A stretch of 64,000 bases of DNA from Phaseolus vulgaris (GCF_000499845.2 NC_023756.2:45709947-45773946), one strand, 5' to 3'. Counted from the first letter of the stretch, positions 35,908 to 47,454 are shown. A program made the numbers and translations. The notes: generated by a model from the sequence alone, not told the origin.

Positions 35908-37536
35908 TCATATCTTCATCTCATTACTTAATCTATTTAAGACCAATACTAGTTCTTTCATGGGAAGTTCAGATGATCCTCCAGCTGAGAATTCTTGAAC
36001 TTCTCCATTGATTTCAATCATGCTACAACCCGGGATTTTCTTTTCTATGTCTCTTTCTTTCATAAAAATCCTAATTCTTTTGGCAGCACCAAATCTACCA
36101 GCTTTGGCATATATATCACACAAGTTAACATAGAAAGCATGATTATGCGGTTCCAAGTCTATCAAATGAAGAGCTACCTTTTCTCCTAATTCTACATTCC
36201 CATGCATCTGACAACCTCCAAGTAATGCACCCCACACGTAAACATCCGGCTTCATCGGCATGCTTCTTATGAGAATCTCCGACTCTTCAAACAGCCTTGC
36301 TCGACTAAGAATATCAACCATGCAAGCATAGTGATAAACTTGTGGTTCAATTGAGTAAACACGTTTCATCACCTCAAAGCACCAGCGACCTTGTTCTACC
36401 AAACCAGAATGAGCACAAGCTGACAATAATCCAACAAATGTGACATGGTTTGGCTTTACTCCAGCTCTTTCCATCTCTAAAAAGCAATCAAAAGCCTTCC
36501 AACCCAATCCATGCAGAGCAAACACAGAAATCATTACTGTCCATGCCGAAGTGTCCTTCTCAGGCATCTCTTTGAAGATTTCAAACGCTTTCTTCACATC
36601 CCCACACTTGCCAAACATATTGACAAGTGCTGTTCCAATTACCACATCACACTCTATGCCGTTTCTTTTCAGATAACCATGCACCCATTTCCCATGGTCT
36701 ATGGCACCAAGTTGAGAACAAGCTGAAAGGACACTAGCTATTGTAATCTTATCAGGTTTAACCATATCATCACCCAAAAGCTGCATTTCATGGAAAAGCT
36801 CAAGTGATTCCTTTGCCCTCCCTCCCTGAGCCAACCCTGTAATAATGGAATTCCAAGTTATGATATTCCTCTCCTTCATCTTCCTAAACAAGTCCATTGC
36901 CATGTCAAGTCCTCCATTCCTCAAACACCCAATAACCATTGAGTTCCAAGTCACAACATCTGTAACCAACAATTCATCAAACATGTTGCTGGCATTGCTC
37001 AACAACCCACAAGCCATGTACAAGTTGATCAAAGAATTGCCAACAAAAACATCCTTCAAAAATCCAAACTTTATCACTTGGGCATGAATAACTTGGCCAG
37101 TAGTACCATCCTGCCACCTAGTGCAACCCTTTAAAAGGAATGGGAAGGTGAGGCAATTGGGCACCATCCCTTCGGAAAATATTCGTTTATACTGCATCAA
37201 AGCCTTGCAATAATGAGTGTCATCACCTCCCTCCATACTTGTATATGCTCTGATCATGATGTTGTAGACACGAAGATCAGGGTTCTTGATCATGTGAAAG
37301 ACATTGGTGGCATACCTGAAAGAACTATAATTCGAAAAGGAGCAAAAAAATAGGAGACGGGTAATTAGATAATATTGGTCACCAGAGTGTAAAGTTGGGG
37401 ACTTTAGAATCTGGGTATGAATTTTTTTGAGCTCTCTCAGGTTCTTGCATTGTTCAATCAACCTAGAGAGTGTGTTCTTGAGGGTTAGGCTTAGGGATTC
37501 CACAGTTTCGAACGCAAGAAGGGTAACCATCATCAT
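35908..37536 (-). CDS. Pentatricopeptide repeat protein, PLS class, E-type
   Basis: A single uninterrupted frame of 542 aa, starting at the first of three consecutive ATGs. After an N-terminal lead (1-60, including CKNLRELKKIHTQILKS, typical of plant PLS proteins) it is built of tandem PPR units. Examples are VVTWNSMVIGCLRNGGLDMA, IITWNSIITGLAQGGRAKES and VVIGTALVNMFGKCGDVKKA; the run ends near residue 440. The C-terminus has the E motif and the start of an E+ segment (GCSMIEINGEVQEFSAGG, about residues 503-520). There is no DYW deaminase domain. Such proteins bind specific organelle RNA sites and most often act in C-to-U editing, recruiting a deaminase in trans. The target cannot be read from the sequence. 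Lack of introns is usual for the family. Confidence 0.95.
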   Translation of the reverse strand: MMMVTLLAFETVESLSLTLKNTLSRLIEQCKNLRELKKIHTQILKSPTLHSGDQYYLITRLLFFCSFSNYSSFRYATNVFHMIKNPDLRVYNIMIRAYTSMEGGDDTHYCKALMQYKRIFSEGMVPNCLTFPFLLKGCTRWQDGTTGQVIHAQVIKFGFLKDVFVGNSLINLYMACGLLSNASNMFDELLVTDVVTWNSMVIGCLRNGGLDMAMDLFRKMKERNIITWNSIITGLAQGGRAKESLELFHEMQLLGDDMVKPDKITIASVLSACSQLGAIDHGKWVHGYLKRNGIECDVVIGTALVNMFGKCGDVKKAFEIFKEMPEKDTSAWTVMISVFALHGLGWKAFDCFLEMERAGVKPNHVTFVGLLSACAHSGLVEQGRWCFEVMKRVYSIEPQVYHYACMVDILSRARLFEESEILIRSMPMKPDVYVWGALLGGCQMHGNVELGEKVALHLIDLEPHNHAFYVNLCDIYAKAGRFGAAKRIRIFMKERDIEKKIPGCSMIEINGEVQEFSAGGSSELPMKELVLVLNRLSNEMKI

Positions 37537-38902
37537 CCGCCGAAAAAATAGTAAAACTAACTACATTAATTGTGGATAAACCAAAATTGAACCTGTTGAA
37601 GGAACATTTTCTTCTTGGTACCATTCGTTTTTAAGGTTAGACACTCAATCTAACAAGAATCCAATCACAAATATAATAAATTTATTATATAACGATTATT
37701 TAAAAATTATATCAATTAAATGGTTCATGTCAATTTTTTAACACAAATTCTACGTCATGCCCTTAAGTAAAGTAACTAATAGCCTTTCTGGAAACATATT
37801 GAAAATGCAAAAAAAACAGGTTTTAGACCATGGAAACTAGAATTATTGGTTTTTGAAAATCAAATACTTTATATAATACATACACTCGTGACTACTGCGT
37901 TTGATAATCTTTGGTGCAATATTCAAATTATATGATATACAAAAGAAAAGGTGGATGAAAAACTTAATGATTTAGAGGACGTGTGAAGAGACAAAGATGA
38001 ACCTAAAGAACCTTATGATGAACAACTGAAAAGGTTTGATTCCTTGATGGTTAGGGAGAGATGATTAATAACTACTGGAGAGTAAAGTACTAAATGTTTC
38101 TTTTAGTTAGAATAACGTAAGTAATTCTAGTGGTTTAAAAGAAAGTCAAGGATGAATGTTCAAACAAATTCATGATTGATTATGCTGTTTATAAAGTTCC
38201 ATATAATTACTATGTTTTGGACTTTCCTCTAGGCCTTTTCTGGACACTTAAAAGTGTATTTTTGTTCAAAATCTTCTTTAACACTTTGGTCTTTGCAACA
38301 TTCGTCTGGTTTATTCAGTTTTTTGTTAAAAGCTGATAAAAAGGAGCTTAGATAAGTTATTAAATCAACATGCCGAAAGGTGTAGGATAAAAGATATTGG
38401 GGTAACCAGAATCCAATTTAATGGTGCCAAAAGAAAGAAACTTGAATTGGGATGCTGAAATTGTGGTTGTGTACAGTGAAGGTAGAGATGGTAGGGAAGA
38501 TGCCTTGCTTTGATTTCAGGTCTCCTCTTTCTGCTTCCTTTCTTGTGTGATCTACATTGTTCCACTTTAAATAAAGTGATAAACGAATAAGTTATGTGTG
38601 CAAACGAGTGTTCCTGCTAATGCATTATAAAAGCTTTCTATCTAAAGAATTCTGGTCCCATATTATTATAGAAAGGAATGAAAAACATTGGATTACCTAT
38701 TATTTTGAATCAATAACTTCCAATAAGCACTGTTCTGTTTGGTGTCTAAAAACCTAATGGTTAATGCTCAGACTATAACCTCCCCAATAACTATGATTAT
38801 CTTAGCCATGAGAGAATCTCGAATTTGAAGAAGCATCCTTCGCAACCAATATTCTTTGATGACTAAAAAGCAGAAAACCAAAGAGACAAGGAACAGAGGA
38901 AG

Positions 38903-38945
<43 letters not shown>

Positions 38946-39080
38946 TCATAGAAATAACTGCAGCATGTTCCAAAGGTTTTCCTAAGAAGATTTTCATGCA
39001 AATGTTCACAGTTCACAATCCTTCACAAGGATTGCAGGGTTTCATCTCAACTACAGCATTAAGCATAAATTTGATGGCAT
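37537..39080. other. Intergenic spacer
   Basis: No supported gene. A (TA)n microsatellite lies at 38907-38944. The short frame at 38365-38565 on the minus strand has no recognisable features. Confidence 0.55.
38907..38944. repeat. (TA)19 microsatellite
   Basis: Uninterrupted TA dinucleotide run, about 140 bp upstream of the start codon at 39081. Confidence 0.95.
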
Positions 39081-39503
39081 ATGGGTCCCACATACAGTGA
39101 TATGGGGTGCAAACTAGCCCTTGAAGACAAAAAAGAAAGAGTTACATTCTTCCATAGGAGGAGGCAGAAGCATGAACATGTTGATACAACAAGACATGCC
39201 AAACCATGCAATTGTTCAAGTTTGGCATCTTTTCAGCAACAAGGTCACAAAACCAAAGAGAAATTTATTGAATTTATTTGTAGCGGTTGCATGCTTTGTA
39301 TCTGTTGCCCTTTAGCCTGTGTCTCATGTTTCATCAAGCAACCCTGCAGAATCTGTTTCCAAGCCTTGAGGTGTGCCTGGCAATGGGCATGTTATGGATC
39401 AAAGAATAGGGTGTGTGCAGATTATTCTTCATTTTCAGACATTGATTCTGATGTCACTTCTGGTAAGGTTAAGCCAAGTAGAGTTACTCAACACAGAAGA
39501 TAG
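39081..39503 (+). CDS. Cys-rich plant protein ending in an SFSDIDSD segment
   Basis: Single-exon frame of 140 aa from ATG. The N-terminal half is basic and His-rich (residues 18-45, including FFHRRRQKHEHVDTTRH). Residues about 66-112 hold twelve of the fifteen cysteines in a hydrophobic setting (ICSGCMLCICCPLACVSC), followed by WACYGSKNRVCADYSSFSDI and a DSD. I recall a plant-only family of small proteins with this CCPL..CC..AW.WAC layout and an SFSDIDSD end, of unknown function. The Cys-rich stretch could insert in or associate with a membrane through acylation, but that is a guess. An upstream ATG at 39074 opens only a nine-codon frame. Confidence 0.8.
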   Translation: MGPTYSDMGCKLALEDKKERVTFFHRRRQKHEHVDTTRHAKPCNCSSLASFQQQGHKTKEKFIEFICSGCMLCICCPLACVSCFIKQPCRICFQALRCAWQWACYGSKNRVCADYSSFSDIDSDVTSGKVKPSRVTQHRR

Positions 39504-39765
39504 ATTTCATCAATTTGAAGCCTAGGAAAAGGAAAAAAAGTGTCTTTTGGTCCTCTAATGTTTCAATGCATGCCTACTTGCATGATTTTTGTTTCAAGTC
39601 CAGGTGTAAGAATAAATCTTAGGTATGGTGATGCTCCATACATTGTATCAGAAAATAAAACTTTGCTTTCAAAGTATAAATCATTCTTGGTTAGTAGTAT
39701 TTTGGACTTGCTTTCATTGATAAATAAAAGGAACTTTTGTTGAGTGATTTTAAAATCATTCAAAT

Positions 39766-39846
39766 TGTCAAGAATGGGATTCGAACCCATGCCCTTTCGG
39801 ACCAGTACCTGAAACTGGCGCCTTAGACCAACTCGGCCATCTTGAC
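39766..39846 (-). tRNA. tRNA-Leu (anticodon CAG)
   Basis: Read on the minus strand the 81-nt gene folds into a complete class II tRNA. The acceptor stem is GTCAAGA pairing with TCTTGAC, with discriminator A. The D arm carries GCCGAGTTGGTCTAAGGC. The anticodon stem CCAGT/ACTGG encloses the loop TTCAGGT, giving anticodon CAG. The long variable arm is typical of leucine. The T arm is ATGGG-TTCGAAT-CCCAT. CCA is not encoded, as expected in nuclear genes. It is intronless, and the internal A and B boxes for RNA polymerase III are intact. A TTTT run lies just beyond the 3' end. Confidence 0.97.
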
Positions 39847-40076
39847 ATTTGTTAAAAGCTTTCAACTTATTCTTAAAGTATTGTTAAGAAAGAAAAAATA
39901 TATTTATGAAGAGTGTATTCCCAAATCATTCCTTTTGGAACTAGTATCTAAATTACATTTTTTTTAATTGATAATTTTTAATTACTAGTATGTTAGTCTT
40001 TATTAGTGAAGGTTTTAAATTCATGATCTATCTCATCCTTTCATCACTTTTACAATCAACTTTAACTTAATATTTC

Positions 40077-40120
40077 AGCACTAGAAACTAGTGCCTTAGA
40101 CTAACTCGATAACCTCGACA
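40077..40120 (-). pseudogene. Decayed 5' half of a tRNA-Leu gene
   Basis: On the minus strand, GTCGAGGTTATCGAGTTAGT followed by CTAAGGCACTAGTTTC matches the acceptor, D arm and first anticodon-stem side of the intact tRNA-Leu 230 bp away. The anticodon arm and the 3' half are lost or unrecognisable. It may be a local duplicate or an independently inserted tRNA-related fragment. Confidence 0.6.
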
Positions 40121-40425
40121 TTTATTTTTAATTAATAAGTTTTAAGTAATAAATAGTAAAAATTGGGCATGTAAGAAGATAAGCAATATTACATAGAGAA
40201 GAGAATTTGATAAGTTAAGGCAAAACTATTATGAAATGCATTGTTACTTAGTAGAAATGCAGAACTTCTCAGCTTATAGTTGTAAGAAGTGAAATAGTTA
40301 GCACCAATAATCATAGGCCTCAGCAACAAGCTGCAATGTGAAATATAAGAAACTAACACTACAATAGCCACTAAAATTCCCTCTTCCAGATCTATGCATG
40401 AAGTTGATAGTAGCAAGCAAGATCT

Positions 40426-40647
40426 CTAGGCACCACATCCAGCACCACATGCTGCACCACATGCAGCTCCATAAGGCTCTTGATCTGCTGTAGAACTTTT
40501 CTCCTTGGATACACCATCTGCACAAGAAAACATGATGGCTGGAATAATGCAAAAGGTAACCAAAACCACCAACAAGATTGCATAGACATTACCATAGAAA
40601 CCAATATTTGCATCCACAATTTTCACCTCTCTCAATTCTCTCACCAT
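40426..40647 (-). CDS. Putative 73-aa single-pass membrane protein with Ala-Gly-Cys tail
   Basis: Frame from ATG (complement of 40645-40647). Residues 1-19 are polar (MVRELREVKIVDANIGFYGN). Residues about 20-40 are a strong membrane segment (VYAILLVVLVTFCIIPAIMF). The C-terminus is AACGAACGAGCGA, with Cys spaced every four residues. The frame stays open upstream to a GTG, but no earlier ATG exists. A TATATATAA box sits about 90 bp upstream on the same strand. I recognise no family. The overlapping minus frames at 40298-40552 and 40392-40619 are shadows. Moderate confidence, because the gene is short and unsupported by homology. Confidence 0.5.
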   Translation of the reverse strand: MVRELREVKIVDANIGFYGNVYAILLVVLVTFCIIPAIMFSCADGVSKEKSSTADQEPYGAACGAACGAGCGA

Positions 40648-40733
40648 TTGTCCTCTCCCACTTTGCTTAGTGTTCACCTGAGGACAGGTCTTGCTGTTTC
40701 AGAAGTGAACATACACAGCACATGTATATGCTT

Positions 40734-40745
40734 GTTATATATATA
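40734..40745 (-). promoter_or_regulatory. TATA box for the small membrane-protein gene
   Basis: Minus strand reads TTATATATATAA. A start about 30 bp downstream (near 40703) would leave a 5' UTR of about 55 nt before the ATG at 40647. Confidence 0.45.
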
Positions 40746-43700
40746 AGCAATAGAAACCAATGTGCTAAATAAAAAATAAAAATACCTTTGTATGCTGTTG
40801 AAGACCTTTTCATTTTTTCATTACCCTTGAAAAGTGTAAGTTATTACTAACTTTACACTGTGGTGGACCACTCAGTTCTTGTCATGAAATTTAGTTGTGG
40901 TTGCTAACATGACCTGTAGTTATCTTTGGTTCCTTTAGACAAATCCTACTATTGATTCCAGTGATCACTTTCAACTGTTAAATTGGCATTCATGTTTCAA
41001 TTGCAAAATCCAATGTTTGTAAAATCAGAGAAATGATTGAGGTATTCATTCCAGATTTAATAGTTGAACAGTTATGAACTTAGTTTTAAATAATAATACT
41101 AATATAATTAAATAGTACATAAATTGAGATAGTTAGTTTTTTTATCCTTTCGACCATGATGGATTTGACTTTTAAAAACTGACTATTTTTATCCTAAGCA
41201 AAACTTTTGTCATGACTTGGGGAGGTTGTAACTAGTTAAGTATTAAGCAGCAGTGAAAAATATAGAATTATTTTGCTCAGTGGCTGCTTCTATAGTTCTA
41301 TTACCACCTTTTTTAGACTAAAATTTATATAAAAGAACATTATTAGAGGCTCCACTTATTGTTCAGTGGAGGAGGAAGACCAATAATGGCATGGTTGTTG
41401 ATTCTTTAGGAAATTGCAAAATGCAAACTTTTCAAAGCAGATTTAATCCTAGAATTCTACGGCATTACGGCACATCAATGTGTGGTTTGCGGTTGCTTAA
41501 TTAATATTATGCTCCATGTGTTATGTTTCCAATTCTTCATCAGCAAGCACCATTGTAATTATAATCATTTGTTCATTTACAATTGAGGCTGGTGCCCCCA
41601 CTACTGGATTAGAGGTAAAAAGCCATTGTTCTTTGGCCTTTTCTGATAGGAAATCTTCCATGATCTGTTCTAGGCTATATCTATCACTACTGTATCCTTT
41701 GTTATTTTCTGATATTGATGTTTTTCATATCACTGTATCAGAAATTAATCAATAAGTTACAAGTAGTATATATGAAGTCAAATAATCTGTGCTACTGATG
41801 TTTAATGTTCTAATTATAAAGGAGATGATTTTTTTTCCTCCGCCTAGTCTTTTTATGTTGTGTAATCTTATGGTGGAGTTGATCTTTGAATTTTAAGTCG
41901 TTCATATAGCTAGTAGTGATAGAGTAGGTAATTGAGATCTTCTTGAGGTATATGTTTCTTTTGATATGTAAGAGGGTTGAGTGACTCCTAAAGTGGACCA
42001 CATTTGTTATATCTTTTCTTGTTGATAAAAAAGGGGTCTAATCTTATCTGACTTTATTTTTGTCCTATATATTTACTACTACACGAATGAAATGTGAGAG
42101 GAAAAGTTTGTAGGTTTATGATGATTTTGGATGAACATTTTTATTGTTTGATTTGTGTACAATTGATTATTTGTTGATAGGTAGGGATACCCAAATACCT
42201 TTTTGTTTATTTATATTTTTTTTCTGATGAAAAAAAACAATCAGTGTTAATATGTGTAAGAGAGATATATATACATTTGATACCTCCAGATTTTCCCAGT
42301 TAAAATAAACTAAAGGTTCAATATTGCTTAATCACTACTACAATTCTTGAACATTTTACTTTATTAGACTTTAAAACCCTTATGTTAATTTTACAAAACA
42401 ACAGTTACTTTAATTCTTTTTTATGAAAACTACAGTAACAAATAAAGTGAAAAAGGATTGAAATGAATGAAGTTTTACATATATAGTTCAGGACTGATGC
42501 ATGGAGATTTCTCAAAAACTGATTAAGAGGTTTACTCTCTCTAATGCAAAGAATAGAAAACGACTAAAGCTCTAGCCACTGGCATTACTCTAGTTGGATA
42601 AGTATGAAGATGAGAGGCAAATTGAGGTTTTGAAGTAATAAATCCAAAAGCAGAAACTTCAAGTCTGTGGAACTCTAGCCACTGCCATTACTCTTATTGC
42701 ATAAATAGAAATAAGAAGACTAAGTTTTTGAGGCTTTTGGAACGTGTTCAATTTTTATTTGGAGGCAGATTAGCTAGTCATAATGATAGTGGAATTCTTG
42801 TAATCTAGGAGCTATCTGTTTGCCACATTAGAAGTGGGTCATAGACTACTGCACCACCACATCAGACGCATTATGCTTCATGTGACAAGCACAATTGTAA
42901 TGTCACATACTTGTTTTTTATGGAAGTCAACCTACATGGTGGGAAACTCCATTTAACTACCATGTAAATTCATTGAGTCTTTAATTTCTCCTATTTTTTT
43001 CTTATAGCTGTCAGTTTATATCTGTTTACAAAAAGCACTATATAGTTTAACAGAGCTGATAATTACTTACTTCAAAATGGTGGATTGGGTAGAAATAAGA
43101 TAGAGATGGAAAAGAACAAGAGAGAAGGTGAAAAAGGTAGAAGTGATAGATATATAACAAGTGACTAGATATATGTAGAAAAAGAAGAAAAAACTAACAA
43201 GAAAATGACAGAAGAAAAAGTGTGGAAGTTTCTACAATACAAAGACAACATGAGTTTGTATTAAGAATACAAAAGACAACATGAGTTTGTATTAAGAAGT
43301 GGACTTCATTTCATAATATAATATATAAGTGGAGGTAAATCTCGCGTCATAAATCGGTTTTATGAAGTTAATTTATACTTAAAGTCCATTTCTAATATAT
43401 ATACATTTTCAGTAAGAGTTGAGATAATGATTTCTAAGGGAGAAGATTGAAGTTAAAAGAAGAGAGTTGAAGATAAAAAAAACAATGAAAAGAACAAACA
43501 AAGTGACAGATGTGATCATTGATGAAAAAAAGGAGACAGAAAAAGAAAATGGAACAGAAAAGAGATGAAAAAGTAGAAGTGTTTGTTATATTTTTTACTT
43601 TCACCAAAAGAGTAGTCAGACAAAGTGTTCTGGAGTCTGACCTCAGCTTCTCTTTAAATCCGAATGCTAACATAAGTGAACTTTGAGGAACCTAAAAGGC

Positions 43701-44012
43701 TTAGAATATTGAAAGAAAACGTTTTTCACATACTCCACACCACACGCACGATACATTGTTTAGTGAAGAAAACCAGCAATTGGATTTTATTGAAAAGTAT
43801 ATAGATAAACCACTCACACACAAATCCATGTAAACACCTTTGAATAACATGTATGAAAAATAAAATCATCACATTGTATAGCATTTTTTTTCTTGCGAAG
43901 AAACTTAAATAAGCTTCTCATGTACGTTTTTCTGGTGATAACCATCAGCTTGTATCTCTCATAACTACTTATGTGCTGCACAATATATTTTGCAAGTTTG
44001 GATGATAATAGT
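40746..44012. other. Intergenic spacer with small local repeats
   Basis: No supported gene. A 30-bp unit (AATACAAAGACAACATGAGT and the next ten bases) is tandemly doubled at 43236-43265 and 43266-43296. A motif, CTCTAGCCACTG(G/C)CATTACTC, occurs at 42570 and about 42673. An LTR-end-like fragment lies at about 43290-43400. Confidence 0.55.
43290..43400 (+). repeat. LTR-end-like repeat fragment (1)
   Basis: Contains AAGTGGACTTCATTTCATAA, then TATAAGTGGAGG..AAATC and CGGTTTTATGAAGTTAATTT, then ACTTAAAGTCCATTTCTAAT. This word order is shared with 49291-49424 and, inverted, with about 45487-45625 and 56785-57060. In the better copies it ends in a TGGTATCAGAG primer-binding-site word. Confidence 0.5.
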
Positions 44013-46093
44013 TTATTGGCTTTTCTTTGCCTTCACTGGTCCTCTTGGAATTTTGCTGAGGTACTCCTTCCTAAAACTCCTGTAGTTTTTTCTGAGAACT
44101 ATTATCATATCGCTCACCCAATTGTTGATTTCTTCCTCATACCGTTCATACACAATTGGCAGCGTGTGCACGCAGAGAAAACCTTGTCATCAATGAACAA
44201 TGAACAAGAAACCAGACATCTTAGTACAAACTTCAGTATAAAATCCCATATAAAAATAAGGTTAAATTACACATATTTGCTCCATATATATTGTTTTAAT
44301 TCTTACTCGTGTAATTATATTTTAATTTTTCAGAGGGTATTCTTTATTACTTGCTACTGACTGCATAAAATTGCTAAAACAATATAATTTAGTACAGTCA
44401 GTTGGGACACCCTGAAGTGTTGTTCCCTTTAATCTAATTTTTCTTTGCTGATAAAAAAAAAGAAAAAGAAATGCTTACCAATATATAGCAGATTGACAAA
44501 GCTGATGTAGCTTCCAATCACAGACAGAATATAGAGGGACACAATGTTCTGAAAATGTTTTGAGAAGTGAGATGTCAGGTTTTGTTAATCAAGAAATTCA
44601 CTTTTAGTTTAGTGAAAGAAAATGAATATTGGCTATACCAGAAGAAATATTGGCAGGTCTATTCCACATGAAATATAGAGGAGCATTGGTAATAACTGGT
44701 TAAATCTTCTGTGGAGAATGAAAGCAAGATCTTGGAAGAAAGATTCTTTTAGAATAATGTCTGGAATCCGGGGAGGTGTCCTGAAGATATATTTATCAAA
44801 GGAATGTCATAGAACATATATAGACCTAATAAGATGTTATTGGTACAGTTTCTAAGTAACTTCTGACATAAAAATCATTCACATTACCTTATAGCTAGCT
44901 AATATACTGAATTGCATTGAATCTTTAATTAGGAGTCATGCATGAAAATTTTTAGTGGATTGATCTTCCAGTTATTGCATTCAATAAGAGGATATGAATT
45001 TATCTTGATTAATTGGTCAGCCTAAGAAAATCGTCCTTCTATATTTGGCATGCACATTACATGAATTAAATGCTGTAGTATGAATTTGGATCAAAGCTCA
45101 CAAATAAGCTGTGATATGCTAACATGTGGTATTAAAAATTGAGAGGAAAATTTCATCTTCTATATATGTAATTCATGGACAAAATTACGTTTGATGTTAA
45201 GCAAAAAGGTACCATTTTAATATATCTGCAGCCGTGGACCATATGAACAGCACAAGCATCGTGGTGATGGAAATGTGACAAAGGAAAGTCACCAAATTGT
45301 ACTCAGCAATCTCAAATAGAAACCATATCACTGTCATTCCTCCCAAAACTGCAGCTGATAAATTTCTGTCCCTCCATAATAGCATATCTGCCACTGCAAG
45401 TTCCCGAATTATCAGAATAAATTCATGGATTATCATATGTAAAAAATTCATTGAAGTCACATTACTATTACTATATTACTATACCAATACGAAGCGCAGA
45501 TGTTAAGTAAAAAGTAAACTTTAAGTCTAAATCAACCGTATAAAAGTGGTTTATAACATAAGGTTTGTACCAAGTTATACACTAAAAATGTTTTAATATC
45601 TAGTCGATATGAGATCTTCAATGGATAGTCAATGAATTTATTGTGATATATGTCATGTTTGTTCATTCTTGATTATATACTCCTTTTTTCTTAATCAAAA
45701 AGTAAAGTAGCACCTTATCAGATTGGTGTTTTAGAGCAAAGTAGCACCTTAAATCTCAAATCCAAAGTTAAAAATGAAATTTATGCACACTTACATACTA
45801 ATTGTTAATACAGTTTTACAAAGTTTGTAGAGCTGCTCCAGTTCATTCAATAAGAATACTATGAAAATGAATTCAATGAGGTTACCTTTTCCTCCTCCAA
45901 GAAGTTGATGTATCGGTTGTTCATGTCCAAAGAGCTTTACTCGTGCTCCGATAATTTCATTATCAGAATCAGATGAAATATCGTTGGCCATAGTTCCTTC
46001 TTGACTGATATATTGTGTAATAACTCCACCATTTATATTCAACATCCTACCATATTTATTTTCATGCACAAGGAGAGAAGATTCTATGCTCAT
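44013..46093 (-). CDS. Reticulon-like protein (RTNLB), ER membrane-shaping protein
   Basis: Five exons on the minus strand: 46093-45886, 45393-45213, 44780-44639, 44548-44479 and 44182-44013. All have GT/AG borders, the phases agree (1, 2, 0, 1), and together they encode 256 aa. A variable N-terminus (1-55) is followed by the reticulon-homology domain, which starts IHQLLGGGKVADMLLWRDRN. Two hydrophobic hairpins follow: AAVLGGMTVIWFLFEIAEYN with VTFLCHISITTMLVLFIW, and later LPIFLLNIVSLYILSVIGSY. The hallmark LCVHTLPIVYERYEEEI and a conserved tail follow. The last four residues, KKSQ, form a KKXX-type ER retrieval signal. Reticulons wedge into the outer leaflet and tubulate the endoplasmic reticulum. 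The plus-strand frame at 43971-44360 is a shadow. Intron 1 contains an LTR-end-like fragment. Confidence 0.95.
45487..45625 (-). repeat. LTR-end-like repeat fragment (2), inside reticulon intron 1
   Basis: Contains AAGTAAACTTTAAGTCTAAA, GTGGTTTATAACATAAGGTT and ATCTAGTCGATATGAGATCT, the inverse order of the blocks at 49291-49424. Lies within intron 1 (45394-45885) of the reticulon gene. Confidence 0.45.
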
Positions 46094-46843
46094 CACTAAA
46101 GTAAGGAATGACTTGGGGCTAACTTGAGCATATTTGCATTCCTGCTAACACTTTAAAGTATCTATGCCTCCAATCTAGATGGCTCTTCTTTCATCAACAA
46201 GTTCTGGATTTTTATGCAACCCCATTACATAAAGATTGTAAAGCTATTAATGTTATTAATGTCAGATATTTTTTTAGACATTAGTTTTGCTCTGTTAAAG
46301 TGTTAAAAAAGTATCATCCTTTATGTTATTAAACAAAGATGCAAGTATTCAACTATGGTTAGGATTGTGAAAAGACTAGTAAAAAAGTTATTCCGTATTA
46401 AAATAAATTTTGTGAAAATACGAAGAATTAAACTCAATATAAAATTGTCCAAGAGGTAAAAGTAAAGTTAATAGAAGATGGAGACAAAAGTATAATTCTA
46501 AAAAAAACATTACACGTGACCCGCGTGTTAGACTGTTTAAATTTTAAAAAATATTACTGAAAGAATTAAAATTAATGACGAAGTTTTGTGGGGAAAAATT
46601 TAATCATAGTTATGATAACCTTTGTTTACAAAATTATGAACTGACTTTTACTTATGAAATATGTGATAAGTTCAATGATCAATCATTTCCGTCACTAAAG
46701 TTTCTTTGACACCACGTAATTTATAAAATTTTACTTAGCAATAATTTGTGACTCAAATGCTAGATGGACTCAGAAAAAAAAAAACAGTGGACCAAGGCTA
46801 CTCTAAATGAAACATGGGTTGGGACGCTAGTTGAAATTCAAAA

Positions 46844-47331
46844 GATAGTTTCTTCTTGCACTTCCATCTATTCTTCTCCTATTTTCATAAATTTTTTATA
46901 TTTTAAAAATATCTCTCAATAATATTTTGGATTACGTAATTCAGAAATTTTTTTCTAAATTTGTAATTAGTTTTCAGATTATATAACCTGAAAGCTTTTT
47001 TTCAGCTGTATGATTAGTTTCTGGATTACATAATCCAGAAGTCTAAATTAACTTCTGGATTATGTAATCCAAAAGTCTTTTTTCAAATGCGTGTCCGGGT
47101 TATATAATCCAGAAACTACTCTTAAATCCAGACTTTCGGATTATATAATCCAGAATACCATTTTTTAAAAATATATATCCAGATTACATAATCCATAACC
47201 TATTTTTGAATTCGAGATTAACTTCAGATTTTGTAATCTGGAATATGTGGGTGACACAAGGATAACAAGATATTTTTATATTTTATATGGGGATAGCAGA
47301 AGAAAATATGGAGGTGCAGCAAGAAACAATC
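46844..47331. mobile_element. Mutator-like MITE with perfect 9-bp target duplication
   Basis: A 488-bp element bounded by GATAGTTTCTTCTTGCAC on the left and its imperfect inverse, GTGCAGCAAGAAACAATC, on the right. It is flanked on both sides by the 9-mer AATTCAAAA (46835-46843 and 47332-47340). Arms are about 80 bp. The interior is a series of short palindromes of the form TTCTGGATTA..TAATCCAGAA spaced 35-60 bp apart. A 9-bp target duplication is the Mutator superfamily signature. It encodes no protein. Confidence 0.82.
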
Positions 47332-47454
47332 AATTCAAAAATGAAACAAATCATGTTTCATCTACTTGCCAACACAGATAATATTATTATTTTAATATTT
47401 AGAAAGATAAGTATGGGTTGGGCTTACACATTATAATATCTTTTTATTAAATTA

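Noticed and set aside
38365..38565. 66-codon minus frame
   Set aside because: No features and no context; left out as noise.
41516..41755. 79-codon plus frame in the long spacer
   Set aside because: No domain, biased to Ser/Ile as in AT-rich noise, and no splice partners found nearby.
43971..44360. 129-codon plus frame
   Set aside because: Overlaps the last reticulon exon on the opposite strand, which is strongly supported.
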